Made by a program: the position numbers and the translations under genes. The notes under the pieces are model-generated. The model was not told the DNA's origin. It did not search any database and was given only the letters and a program-made list of their open reading frames with translations. 35,035 bases of DNA from Pyrenopolyporus hunteri (Eukaryota > Ascomycota > Sordariomycetes > Xylariales > Hypoxylaceae): positions 1-35,035 of the forward strand of contig CADCXC010000036.1 in the NCBI GenBank assembly GCA_902806595.1, in the 5' to 3' direction. Shown here in pieces: positions 1-11,678 of the stretch. Every line of letters begins with the position of its first letter. Position 1 is the stretch's first letter.

Positions 1-533
1 AAGCGGTATACATTGGGGAACGGTGTGTGGTGAACGCGAACGTACCGGGAATTTGGGTAAGGCCGGTTCAACATAACATAGTACGGTCGGAGGAAGCGAG
101 ATTTGGACATGACTTCAAACCGCAGGCCCAGAACATGCCTCCATCTACTGCGTTAGGGTCCGGTCACGGATTTTAAAAGTAGTTATAGAGGCGCATGCCC
201 TGTACAGACATTGCTGCTTATGGGCGTTTTGCTCTTCTGCTCTCGCCAATAGCTCCTGCAATCTGGAGTCGCCATTCGACTTCTTCGATCCCGACCTCTT
301 CGCAGAGTTGGTTTGCAGTATCTGGCGCGTGGATTCCGACGTTATCAGAGTCGCGGTTTGCAGCTTGAGCTCTCGTTTTAACGATTCCACTACAGATTAT
401 CAATACCGGTTTGCGAGAACTTAGAGGATATAATAATCGAATATATGTTACCTTGGGCTCTTAGACTTTCAATTTCGTTGTCTAATTTCTCTGCAGTAGA
501 TAGCTCTTGTGATGGCACCTCTTCAGTAGCCAT
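1..533 (-). CDS. MCM21: CENP-O/Mcm21 kinetochore protein, 3' end cut off by window edge, frame-broken
   Basis: CENP-O is a subunit of the COMA part of the inner kinetochore (CCAN) and works with CENP-P at the centromere. The start is the ATG at 533 (protein MATEEVPSQELSTAEKL). Exon 1 is 452-533. A 62-bp intron (390-451, donor gtaaca, acceptor ctgtag) joins VESLKRELKLQTATL in exon 2. The N-terminus is a predicted coiled coil of about 70 residues, followed by the family-like stretch AEEQNAHKQQCLYRACASIT. The single frame stops at 145-147 (108 aa), but conserved-looking sequence continues in the other frames: DPNAVDGG after a shift near 161, VLGLRFEVMSKSRF and PYYVMLNRPYPNS after a shift near 136, and HTVPQCIPL after a shift near 25. 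Each shift looks like one missing base. The rest of the C-terminal domain lies left of the window. Family assignment is from remembered patterns, not a search; the gene itself is well supported. Confidence 0.82.
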
Positions 534-1355
534 CCTGATTCTGATTTGTCTGTCCGGGATGCTGTGTGCTTTGGGATTAGGGGTGTTTGGATGAGTTACC
601 GAAGATTAACGTGTTGATCCAACTCTCAACAGTTTACGCGAAGACGCGTGTTTGAGAAACGATGACGGTGATAAGATAAGAGAAGGACGATAAGAGCGAT
701 AGGAGCGATAAGAAAAAGGGAGTGGGGAGATCTGCCTAATAAGTACCTGGTACCTTACGGATTACATAGATCTATGTATGGAAGTGGGGGCAGTCTAGAC
801 CTGGGATCTTTTCCCTGCTGAGTCATCCATCCTCCTGGATTTTTCCTCTCACCATTGGGCCAAAGCTGAAAAGCTCCCAGGTCAGCTTTATTTGAACACG
901 TCCACCTATTTCCTACTCCTGCGATCTGAGACGCAGTGATAGCATAGCATCGCATTTAGCCACGATGGACTAAAAAGGAATCGTCCTTTCTTATTTGGAG
1001 GTTCCTTGACTTCTTTCACCATTACAGCCCATTTAAACCATTCAAACCATTCGTTACCTGCAATATTTCTAGGGTTCCACCTCGCCACGTTCAAACGCCG
1101 GCCCTAAAGGCCACGGTTGCTGTTCTCTTATTTCATTGTTGACTAATTGGACCAGCCTGACGGATTTCCACAAATTATATACGAGATCTATTATATGATT
1201 GACATATTTGCGCAAGTCCAATAGCGCACCTACCATTAATCAAGCCTCACTATCATTCTATTATATCCTCGGATACTCTCCGAGACCTACCTACCACAAT
1301 CCTCAAGCTTCTCCAGCCGACCCATCGTATATAACGCCCCTACGCTTAATTACGA
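534..1355. other. divergent intergenic region between CENP-O and acetyl-CoA transporter genes
   Basis: This region of about 820 bp separates two genes transcribed away from each other, so it should hold both promoters. It contains a cluster of GATA motifs (670-712), a TACCTGGTACCTTA-type motif near 744-757, and a TATA-like gtatataa at about 1328-1335, close to the transporter ATG. Two short minus-strand frames (755-955 and 906-1094) are open, but I see no start context, intron or family motif that supports a gene. Composition is ordinary, with no sign of RIP. Confidence 0.6.
670..712 (+). promoter_or_regulatory. cluster of five GATA-factor motifs
   Basis: GATAAG or GATAGG occurs at 670, 675, 689, 698 and 707. 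The last three are spaced exactly 9 bp apart in a GATARGAGC-like tandem. Clustered HGATAR sites are the known binding sites of fungal GATA regulators such as AreA/Nit2 (nitrogen) and siderophore GATA repressors. The cluster lies about 140 bp upstream of the CENP-O start and 640 bp upstream of the transporter start. It could serve either gene or be a simple purine-rich repeat. Confidence 0.4.
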
Positions 1356-3122
1356 ATGGGTGTCGAAACTCGACGGTCGAAATCTCAGAAACGAGACAAG
1401 TTGTCGGTCTCGACGACTGGCCGTGTAAATGGTCATTCCAACGGGGACGTGAATAACAATATGGAGTTACGGCGGAAACCCGCGACGCAGCAGGATTCGA
1501 GTCAGGTCGCGGCGAACATCATATCAAGGAGTCCTTCTCACTCGATGACCATGTTCCGAAGACGCCTACGGTGAACAACCACGGTTTCTGGGAGCTCCTT
1601 CAAGACCAAAGGAATTTCCTGCTGCTTGTGTTACTATACTTCCTACAGGGTGTTCCTATGGGACTTGCCACTGGATCAGTGCCATTCCTCCTCAAGGAAC
1701 ATCTCTCGTTTGGAGAAATCGGTGTCTTTAGCTTGGCATCGTACCCATACTCTTTAAAGCTGTTCTGGAGCCCCATAGTGGATGCAGTATGGAGCCCCAA
1801 GCTTGGAAGACGGAAGAGTTGGATTCTCCCAATCCAGTTAATGTCTGGGCTTAGTATGTTGTATCTAGGTTCCATGATTGAGAGTTTGATGGCTACGACG
1901 GGCAAGGAAGGTGGCCCAACCGTCTGGAACTTCACGGGCTGGTGGTTCTTCTTAGTCTTCATGTGCGCCACTCAAGATATTGCCGTTGACGGCTGGGCTC
2001 TTACCCTACTCACTCCCGGAAATGTTTCGTACGCATCGACGGCGCAGACAGTTGGTCTGACTGCCGGCCACTTCTTGTCCTACACAGTCTTTCTAGCCTT
2101 CAACTCTAGTGATTTCGCCAACCGATACTTCCGCTCCACACCGTCCGAGGAGGGGCTCCTGACACTCGGAGGCTACTTGACCTTCTGGGGTTGGGCGTAC
2201 GTTGCCATCACTATTGGGCTCGCGCTTCTGAAGAAGGAAGAGAAAACGAAGAACGAAGACGGGATTTGGGATGTTTATAAGATCATGTGGGAAGTTTTGA
2301 AGTTGAAAAATATCCAGACTATCATTATCGTCCATCTCATTGCTAAGATCGGTTTCAAGCCAACGACGGGGTGACGAATCTCAAGCTACTAGAAAAGGCT
2401 TCGGCAAGGAGAACATGGCATTAACGGTGCTCGTCGACTTTCCTTTCGAGATCGGCCTAGGCTATTATGCTGGAAAATGGTCCCAGGAATACACGCCCAT
2501 GCGTCTTTGGTGCTGGGGGTTCATCGGCCGTCTAATTGCTGCTATCTTCGCTCAGGTCACCGTTAGTATCTTTCCGGCCGATGGTGTTCAGCCATGGTAC
2601 CTCCTTCTTGTCATCGCCGAGCACGTCTTCTCGACATTTACTTCAACCGTAATGTTCGTTGCCATATCCGCATTCCACGCTCGAGTCGCCGATCCCGTGA
2701 TCGGTGGAACTTATATGACATTGCTTGCAACGTGAGTATGACTTCCAGTGACCAATCCACTTTCGCTAACGCGTGATAATAGGGTTTCCAATCTCGGCGG
2801 AACATTCCCGAAGTATTTTGTGCTACGCTTGGTAGACGCGTTTACAGAAGCTACATGCCACCCCCCAACGACAAAACTCGATACCTCCGCATTGAAGGGA
2901 CCCCTGGTAACGCAGGAGTTCTCGTGCGCCATCCAAGCCGATAGAGAGCGGTGCGAGCACGGTGGAGGTACTTGCGAGATCCTCCACGACGGGTTCTATA
3001 TGGTGAATATCCTCTGCGTTATCGTAGGGGTGTTGACTTTTACCATGTATATCAGGAAGAAGGTCCTAATACTACAAAACTTGCCTTTAAGGGCGTGGCG
3101 GTTGGCAGGAGCTCGACAATAG
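1356..3122 (+). CDS. acetyl-CoA transporter, SLC33A1/AT-1 family (MFS), frame-broken
   Basis: The family moves acetyl-CoA across the endoplasmic reticulum membrane for acetylation of lumenal molecules. The start is the ATG at 1356 (MGVETRRSKSQKRDK). A polar N-terminus of about 65 residues precedes the first membrane segment (NFLLLVLLYFLQGVPMGLA). Family-typical stretches follow: SYPYSLKLFWSPIVDAVW, GRRKSWILPIQ, CATQDIAVDGWALTLL, NMALTVLVDFPFEIGLGYY and AFHARVADPVIGGTYM. A 51-bp intron (2732-2782, gtgagt...aatag) splits LLAT/VSNLGGTF, and the end is LPLRAWRLAGARQ with stop at 3120-3122. Three single-base losses break the frame: somewhere in 1485-1525, at about 2356 (GF/QANDGV) and at about 2398 (LLEK/GFGKEN). 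Allowing for these, the product is about 572 aa, normal for fungal members. The inverted repeat that bounds the AT-rich island begins 20 bp after the stop, so the 3' UTR probably lies in repeat DNA. Confidence 0.9.
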
Positions 3123-3142
3123 GAAATATAGGAAATACGACC

Positions 3143-3225
3143 CTGGTCGAAGTCCAGAGAACCGCCAAACCGCCATTCATTTTTATTTTACCGTACTGTT
3201 TAACACATAATGCGACATACCGTGT
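3143..3225 (+). repeat. left arm of inverted repeat bounding the AT-rich island
   Basis: The 83 bp from ctggtcgaagtcc to accgtgt match the reverse complement of 30835-30917. The outer 17 bp match at 13 positions. The inner 66 bp (3160-3225) match at 54, with 12 differences that are all transitions; in 10 of them this arm keeps C or G where the right arm has T or A. Weaker similarity seems to continue inward to about 3285, including a shared tttaacg. This arm keeps normal composition although it abuts the mutated island. I see no clear target-site duplication outside the arms. Confidence 0.8.
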
Positions 3226-3381
3226 ATGGCCAACTGTAACCAGCTGGACTTTTTAACGGGTATTTATCCGCGTATATTATTGCGAATAATTTTAAATTAT
3301 TTAATTATTTTAAAATTATTTATTTACGATAAATTTTAACTTTAAGTTAATTTCGATATTTTAATAAAAATAATTAAATAT

Positions 3382-3644
3382 ATTAAATAAATAAAAATCG
3401 TTAATTAATAATCGATTAATTATTATATAATCGTATAATAAAAATACGAAATAAATAAAATAAATTAAATTATATATATATAAAAATTATAAACGATTTA
3501 ATTTTATATTAATTAATAAATATATTATTTTTAAAAATTATATTTTAAATATTTATTACGTAAAATAACGAAATATTTAATAAAAGTATATTTATTATTA
3601 TTATTATTATAATAAATATTTTAATATAAAATTATATTATTATA
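3382..3644 (+). repeat. 265-bp dispersed repeat, copy A
   Basis: The copy begins attaaataaataaaaatcg and has a decayed palindrome (ttatataatcgtataataa) about 45 bp in. It continues through ttacgtaaaataacgaa and ends aaaattatattattataa. The same landmarks occur in the same order and spacing in copies B-F, with C/T and G/A differences. It is the first repeat inside the left edge of the island. Copy B lies in direct orientation 7.7 kb away, so the two could be LTRs, but no TG...CA ends, primer-binding site or polypurine tract is clear at these positions. Confidence 0.75.
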
Positions 3645-5442
3645 AAATATATATTAATTATATAATTATTATAAATATTTATTTATAAATAAAAAATAAT
3701 TTTTACGAATATTAAACGATTATTTAATAAAGTTAAATAATTAATAACGAAATATATAATAATTTTACCGTTTTATTAAATATATTTAATATAAATTAAA
3801 TTTCGTTTTTAAATTATAATTTACGTTTTTTTTTTTTTTTTACGAAATTAATAAATTAAAATTTTATATAATAAAAATAACTTTTTTATTATACGATTTT
3901 AAATAATTAATTAAATTATCGAATTAAATATATATAAAAATATATAAAAATATATATTTTACGAATATAATTTTATAAATTTAAATAAATATAACGTTAA
4001 ATATTTATAATTAATTTTTAATATTCGAATTTTTAATTTAATCGATAATATTAAATAATTAAATTTTAATATTTTTAATTATTTAAAAATAAAATTCGAA
4101 ATAAATTACGATTTTTCGACGCGTATAAATATTAAAAATAAATTAAAAATAATTTTAAATACGTTATTTATTTATATACGTTTTTATTATTTATTATAAA
4201 TAATTAAAATAATTATTTTATATTAATAAATTAATATATATTACGTTTAAATAAATATTTATTATTATTATAATTATAATAATATTTAACGTAAATATCG
4301 TAAAAATAATTAAATAAAACGATATAATATTAAAAAAATTTTAATTTATTTTATAATTTACGTAAATATATTTTTATAATAAAATAATATTAATTATTAT
4401 TATATATATAATTAAAATTTATTAATAAATATATTTAATTTAAAAACGTAAAATTTACTTTCGAAATTAATAATCGACGATTAAAATTATATTAATTTTA
4501 ACTTTTAAAACGACGACTTCGATTATAATTATAATTATTAAAAATAATAATTTATTTTAATTTAAATTAATAAATAAAATATTATAAATAAATTATTTTA
4601 AAAGTAAAAATTATACGAAATTAAATATATTTTGAATTTCGAATTATTTTTATTATCGTTTTATTTACGAAGGTTTTTTAATTTATGTTAAAATTTAAAT
4701 AATAAAATCGATTAAAAAATATTATCGATTATTTCCGGTTATTTATTATCGTCGTCGATAAAAAAATAATCGATTATATAAATTTTAAAGGAAAATTTTT
4801 TTTTTCGAATTTTAATTAAAGGATTTTATTTAATTTTAATTAAATTTACGTTTATTAATAAAGTCGAATACTTTTAATTCGATTATTACGAAGTTAATAA
4901 ATTCGTTATTTTATTTAAAAATAACGATATTTTATTTTCGAAAATAAATATTTTACGTTAAAATAATTTATTATCGATTTAATTTATTTAAAAACTTTTA
5001 AAAACGAGTATAATAAAATATTCGAAAATTAATAATTTATAAAAATAATTAAAAATAAATATAATATATAAAATTAAAATTTTATAAAAATAAAAATAAA
5101 CGTTTAATATTAATAATCGAAGTTAATATATATATATATATTAAAGGAAAATAATTACGTAATTTATTTTTAAAGTTACATTTATTCGCGTAAATTTTTA
5201 ACGTTAATTAAATATTAATATAAAATAATATATTTTTAAAAAAAAAGTTAAATTATTTAAAAATTTAAAATTACGTATTAATTTTCGATTAATATTACAT
5301 ACGATTATAAAATTTAATAAATATTTATATTTTTAATCGAATTAATAAAAATTATTTAAATATTTATTAATTAATATTTAATTTTATCGAACTTTTAAAA
5401 AAAATTTTAAATTAATTATAAATGTAATTTTAAAAATATAAT

Positions 5443-5467
5443 AAAATAAAATAAAAAAAAAGGGGGT
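5443..5467 (+). other. purine tract ending in GGGGGT, possible relic polypurine tract
   Basis: An almost pure A run leads into GGGGG and then TAATTTAATTACG, the form of the polypurine tract that precedes a 3' LTR. Five adjacent G's are conspicuous in sequence that has lost nearly all non-CpG G/C. I could not find a matching LTR pair around it. Confidence 0.2.
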
Positions 5468-7893
5468 AATTTAATTACGAAAAATAATTTATAATTTATA
5501 ACATTTTTAAATTAACGTAAAAAAATTAATAAAATTATAAATCGTTAATAAAACGTTAATATTATATAAATCGTATAAATAATAATATAATATTAAATAC
5601 GATATTATTTTTCGTTAATATAAAATATAGATTATTATTTAAACGAAAATTATTAATTTTATCGATTTAAAAGTTTTAAACGACGTTAAAAATTTTACTT
5701 TATAAAACGTTAAATAATTTTATAATAATTTTATTAATATTAAAAATTTCGAATATTTATTTATATATTTAAATATTATATAATATAAATAATATTTAAT
5801 AAAAAATAATTACGTATAATAATAAATATTTATAATAATTTCGATGTATATAAATTCGTAAAAGGTAAAAATAATAATTTTTATAAATAAAAAACGAAAA
5901 AGTATTTAATTTATTTTAATATTTATCGAAAAATTATTTATTTAAGTAAATATTTAATTTATTAAATAACGTTTTAATAAATATTTTATTTATATTATTA
6001 TTTAAATAATATAAATATTAATAATTTTATTATTTATTTTTTTTATTATTAATTTTTTCGAATTTAATTATTTTATATAAAAGTAAATTAATAATTTATT
6101 ATATTTATAAAATTTATTTTCGTAATAATAACATTTTATTAATTAAATATATTTGTAAAAATATATAATCTGCGTTTTCGATAACGATATTTTTTTTCGT
6201 TTTAATATAATTTAAATATATATATTAATTATTTTTAAAAATATTATTATTATATTTTTATTTTCGTATAATTCGAATATTAATTATTTCTTTAAAAATA
6301 TTATTATTATATTATCGATTATAAAAAACGATAAAAACGATAAATAATATACGTATAATTTAATATTTAATAATATAATATTTAACGAATAAAAATCGAA
6401 TAAAAAAATAATATCGTTAAATTAATCGTTCTTTTAATTAATAAACGGTTTAATAAAATATAATATTATAAAATTTTACATTTAAATATTTTAATCGAAT
6501 AATTTATTCGAATAATAATATTTTATTAATAATATTAAATATATATTAAAAGATTTATTTTAAAATTATTTATTTTATTAATAATTTATTCGAATTAATA
6601 TTTTTTTATTTATATCGATATAAAATTTATATTATTTTAATTATATTTTACGATAATATTAAAAAATTTAAAATTTAAATATTAAATTAAAAAGTTATTA
6701 ATATATCGTTAATTTATAATATTTTAAATTTATTTAATTATTTAATTAAAACGTATTAAAATCGTTATTTTATAAATAATTAATAAATAAAACGTCGATA
6801 AAATAAATATAATATTAATATAACGTTGCGATTTTACGTATTATATATCGATATAATTTTTTAAATATTTTAATATTAAAAATATAAATCGATATTTTAA
6901 CGAGTTAATTTTATTAATATAAATAATAAATATTATTTATTTTTATTTTAAAAATTAATTATTAATCGTAATATAAATAAATATAATTATTAAACGTTTA
7001 AAAATCGAATTTATCGATTAACGTTTTTTTAAAATAAAATTAACGTTTAATTATTCGATCGATATAAAATATTTTCGAAAAATAAATTTAAAATTCGAAA
7101 ATTTAAAACGTTATCGAATTTATTTTATCGATTTTTTTTTAATAAATAATTAAACGATCGACGTTTAACTTTTATTATTTATTATACGTAAATAAATAAA
7201 TATTAAATAATAATTTTAATAAAAAATAATATACGATTATTAATTTTTATAATAATTCTTTTAATTTATATTATAAATTTATAATTTTATATTAAAAATC
7301 GCAAATTAAAAAATATACGATAAAATTAATAAATTTTATAAATTATATATAATAAATATATTTATATTATCGATTCGAATTATATATACGAAATTATTAA
7401 TAAAATTAATTTTATTAATTAATAAAAAATAATATTAAAAAAAAATAATAATGATCGATTATTATATAATTTAATAAATAAAACTTTTAAAAATATAAAA
7501 AGATAATTTTAATTTAAAATATAAATAAAAACCGGTAATTTAATATACGTTATATAAATTTAATTTATTTATATAAATTATTATTAAAATTACGAAATAA
7601 CGGTTATAATAATAATCGTATTTTTAATTTAACATTTTTTTATTTTATTTTTAATAATTTTTATTTATTTTCGTTTAAAATTTTTCGTATAATAAAACCG
7701 TTTTAAATATCGTTATTATATCGGTTAATAACGTTTTATTTTAAACGGTAAAACGTATCGTTTCGATTAAATTTCGAAAAATTAAAACTTTTATTTTATT
7801 ATTTTATAATTAACGTAATTATTTTATTATTCGATTTATTATATTATAAATTATTTCGTAAAATATTTAATATTAAGGGGGTTTATATACGGC

Positions 7894-8046
7894 GAAAATA
7901 TTATCGATAAAAAATGTAATAAAATTAACGTATTCGAATTCGATAAAATAATCGTATTTAAAAGTAAATAGAAAATATTATCGATGGGGAATATAAAAAA
8001 TTAACGTATTCGAATTTAATAAAATAATTATATTTAAAATAAACGG
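7894..8046 (+). repeat. 76-77 bp tandem duplication
   Basis: gaaaatattatcgat starts at 7894 and again at 7971, and ttaacgtattcgaatt starts at 7925 and 8001. The two units share the same order of landmarks, with C/T and small length differences. They lie directly after the G5 tract at 7877-7881. The duplication could predate the mutation that now separates the copies. Confidence 0.6.
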
Positions 8047-11000
8047 CGATATTATTTTTTAATTAACGTTAAATTTAAATAAATAAAAGTAAAAATCGTT
8101 TATTAAAATTAAATATCGATAATTTAAATAAAAAACGTTATAAATTTAATATAATTTTATACGTTTATTATAATTTAAATTATTTAATTTACGATTATAA
8201 AATAATTAAATATATAATTAATAATATATTAATTAAAAATTAAATTTATTTTTTTTAAATTCGAATAAAATATAACGTATAAAAGTAAATAAATTATAAT
8301 AATAATTTAATTAAGTTTTTTAAAAGTAAATTCGTTAAAGTCGGTAATTTTAAACGAAAAAATTAACGATAATAATATAAATATAAATATAATATTAAAA
8401 TTTTTCGTTTTTTTTTTTCGAGTTATTTTTAAAGATTTTTTATTTAATAACGTATAAAAATTTATAATTTTAAATTAAAGTATTTTTATTAAATTAAATT
8501 ATTATAAAAGTAAATTAAAATTTATAAAAATAAATAAAAAATTAAATAAATATATAAAAAATATTAATGATTTTTTAACGTCGACGTTTTAATTAATTTA
8601 AATTTATTAAAAGGTTTATTTTATATATAATTCGTATATAAAAATTATATAATATTATAATATATTATAATTTTTATTAATATTTATTTATATAAATTAA
8701 ATTATCGTTTTTATTTTTAATATATTTTAAAATTTTATTCGATAAATAAATAATAATATATTTTAAAATAAATTTAAAATAAATTACTTTTTTATTTAAT
8801 ATATTTATATAAAAATATTAATTTATATCGTAATTTTTATTAAAATAAATATCGAATAAATATTTATAAATATTTTTAAATATTTAAATATTTTTAATAT
8901 TTTATATTTTAATATATAATTATTTGTTTAAAAGTATTTTTAATATTTTATATAAAATTTTAATATTTTTTATTTAAGTAATAATATTTTTTTTTTATTT
9001 ATTTTTTTTTAAAGTAATAATTTTTCGTTAATTTAATAATTACGATTTATTAAATATAATTATTTTAAAAACGCTTTATATATTAATTTTTTTTTTATTT
9101 ACCTTCGTTAAATTTTTAATTATAATTTTTAATAATTTTAAAATTCGTCGATTAATAAATTAAATTATTAAATTTTTAAGTTAAATATTTTAATATTAAT
9201 ATTATAATAATTTTATTTATTATTTATAAAATATAATAATAATTTTTATTTTAAATTTTAAATTATTAATTTTATAATTTTATTTTTACTTAAATATTAT
9301 ATAAAAAGTTAATTAATTTAACTTCGAATAAACAATCGAAGGAAAATTTTTAATCGTTTATATATAAACGTAAATATTTTATTAAAAATATTAAAGTCGT
9401 ATTTAACGTTTTTAATTATTTTAACGTTATTTCGATTTTATTAACGTTCGAAATATTTTATATTATATATTATATTATTTAATTACCCTTTAATATATCG
9501 ACGTTACGTTTAATAAAAACGATATAATTTTAAAATATAATTAAAAATTTTTTTATAAAAGATATAATCGAATATATATTAAATCGATAAAATTTATTTT
9601 AAATTTTTTATTTATAATAAAAATATAAGTTTTTATTTAATAACGAAATAAATTTTTTTTATAAATAATTTTAAAAGATTTTACGATTAAATTTTAAATT
9701 AAACTTTATTTTTTACGTTATTTAATATTATATTAATAATATTATTTTTTATAATCGATTAATAATAACGAATAAATTTAATATTATTATATCGAATATA
9801 ATAATATTTAACGAAAAGTTCGTTACCGTAAAAAACGTAATTATTAAAAGGTATTATAAAATATTTTATTTAAAAAATTTACGAAACGAAATTTACGTCG
9901 ATAAATTATTTTTTAACATTTATTTCGTATCGATTTTAAAAACGTAATATAATTATAATTTAAATTTATTTTATTATTAATTATTTTATAATACGTATTA
10001 TATTATTATATTATTAATTAAATGTTTTTTTTATAAATATTATATTATAATAAAATTTTTAACGTCGATATAATTAATATTTTTTTACGATATTTTAAAC
10101 GTTTTAAATTTTATATATAAATAAAATTTTTAACATCGAAATATTTCGTCGTATAATATAATTATTATATAAAATATTAAATTAAATCGATATAAAACGA
10201 TAATTTATAACTTCGAAAAAATTATTACGTTATCGAAAAATAATTATAAATACTTCGATTTTTTATATATCGTAACATTTAAAATATATTTTAAAAAAAA
10301 ATACGATAAATTTATTAATTTATTTTCTTTAAAATATATTATATTATATATTTTAAAAAATATAAACGTAATTAATGTTATTTATATTAATAAATAACAT
10401 TACGTAAACTTAATAAAAAAGTTTAAATTTTATTTTAATAAAAAAATTATCGACGTTAATAAATATAATTTTATTAAAAAATTAATATTATTCGATTTTC
10501 GTTTAAAATTTAATATATTAAAAGTTTTAAAATATAAAATTTAAAACCTATTAAATATAAAAAAAATAAAAATTATTATAATAAAATATATATAAATTCG
10601 TAAATAATTAAATAATAACGAAAATTTTTATATTTAAATATCCTTTAAATTAATTATTATTTATTAATATTTAATATCGATTTAAAAATCGAATTAAATA
10701 TATTAATTTCGTTATTTAATTAATAAAATATTTCGTATTTTAAATAAAATATTTATTTTATCGATATAATAATAAAAAAAAATTATAAAATATTTATATA
10801 AAAATTTAAATTTTAAATTATTTATTATAACATAAATAACATTTATAATTTATAATTTATTATTTATTTACTTAAAATAAATAAATATTTAATAAATTTA
10901 AATAATCGACGGCGAATTTAAAATAATTTTATTACTTTATAATATATATTAAATTTATAATTTTAAATTATAATTATTTTTTTTTCGACTGTTTTTATAA

Positions 11001-11059
11001 ATTTAAAATAAAATTTATATATTATAAAATAAAATATTTAAAAGATTAAATATAATATT

Positions 11060-11323
11060 ATTAAATAAATAAAAATTATTAATTTATAATCGATTAATTA
11101 ATATATAATCGTATAATAAAAATAACGAAATAAATAAATTAATTAAATTATAAAAATGTAAAATTATAAATCGATTAATTTTATATTAATCGATAAATAT
11201 ATTTACTTTTAAAAGTTATATTTTAATCGTTTATTACGTAAAACGACGATGTATTTAATAAAGGTATATTTACCGTTATTATCGTTACGATAAATACGTT
11301 AATATAAAATTATATTATTATAA
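11060..11323 (+). repeat. 265-bp dispersed repeat, copy B
   Basis: Starts attaaataaataaaaatta, carries the decayed palindrome tatataatcgtataataa, and keeps the more GC-containing middle ttacgtaaaacgacgatg and accgttattatcgttacg that other copies have partly lost. It ends attatattattataa. Copy C follows in the same orientation after about 115 bp. Confidence 0.75.
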
Positions 11324-11438
11324 ATATTAAAGTAAAAATTATATTAAAATTAAGTAATTATACATTTTTTTTAATTTAATAATTATAAAATCGATTAATT
11401 TAAAAAGTAATTTTTTATTATTAATATAATAAAAGTTT

Positions 11439-11678
11439 ATTAAATAATAAACGATTTTATATTATATAATCGTATAATATAAAGTAAAAAAAAAATTAAT
11501 TAAATTATATAAATGTAAAAAAAAGATTAAATTAAATTTATATTAATCGAAAATATATTTTTATTTAAAATTTATAATTTAATTATTTATTACGTAAAAC
11601 GATAAAATATATAATAAAATTATATTTATTATTATTATCGTTACGATAAATATATTAATATAAAATTACATTATTATA
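11439..11678 (+). repeat. 265-bp dispersed repeat, copy C (slightly shortened)
   Basis: About 240 bp, beginning attaaataataaacg and ending aaaattacattattata. It shares atataatcgtataat, ttacgtaaaacgataaa and attatcgttacgataaa with copy B in the same order. It is the most diverged and shortest copy, and its closeness to B suggests tandem insertion or local duplication. Confidence 0.65.

Larger units (their letters stand above)
3645..11059. other. heavily mutated interior, no readable gene
   Basis: About 7.4 kb of 10-15% GC sequence with frequent stops in every frame. Non-CpG G (as aagt, agga, aagg) outnumbers non-CpG C, about 15 to 4 in a hand-counted sample of 4621-5200. Landmarks are a 13-bp or longer T tract near 3829, G5 tracts at 5462-5466 and 7877-7881, and a 76-77 bp tandem duplication at 7894-8046. 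I can assign no product. Confidence 0.7.
3382..11323 (+). mobile_element. possible LTR-retroelement-like unit bounded by repeat copies A and B
   Basis: Two direct copies of the 265-bp repeat enclose about 7.4 kb, a size typical of a fungal LTR retrotransposon. Against this, the repeats lack recognisable TG/CA termini, no gag or pol motif can be read through the mutations, and four further copies occur elsewhere in the island, one inverted. This is a weak positional inference only. Confidence 0.2.

Noticed and set aside
755..1094. Two short minus-strand frames (66 and 62 codons) upstream of the transporter
   Set aside because: No family motif, no splice support and no clear start context. They lie in a divergent intergenic region.
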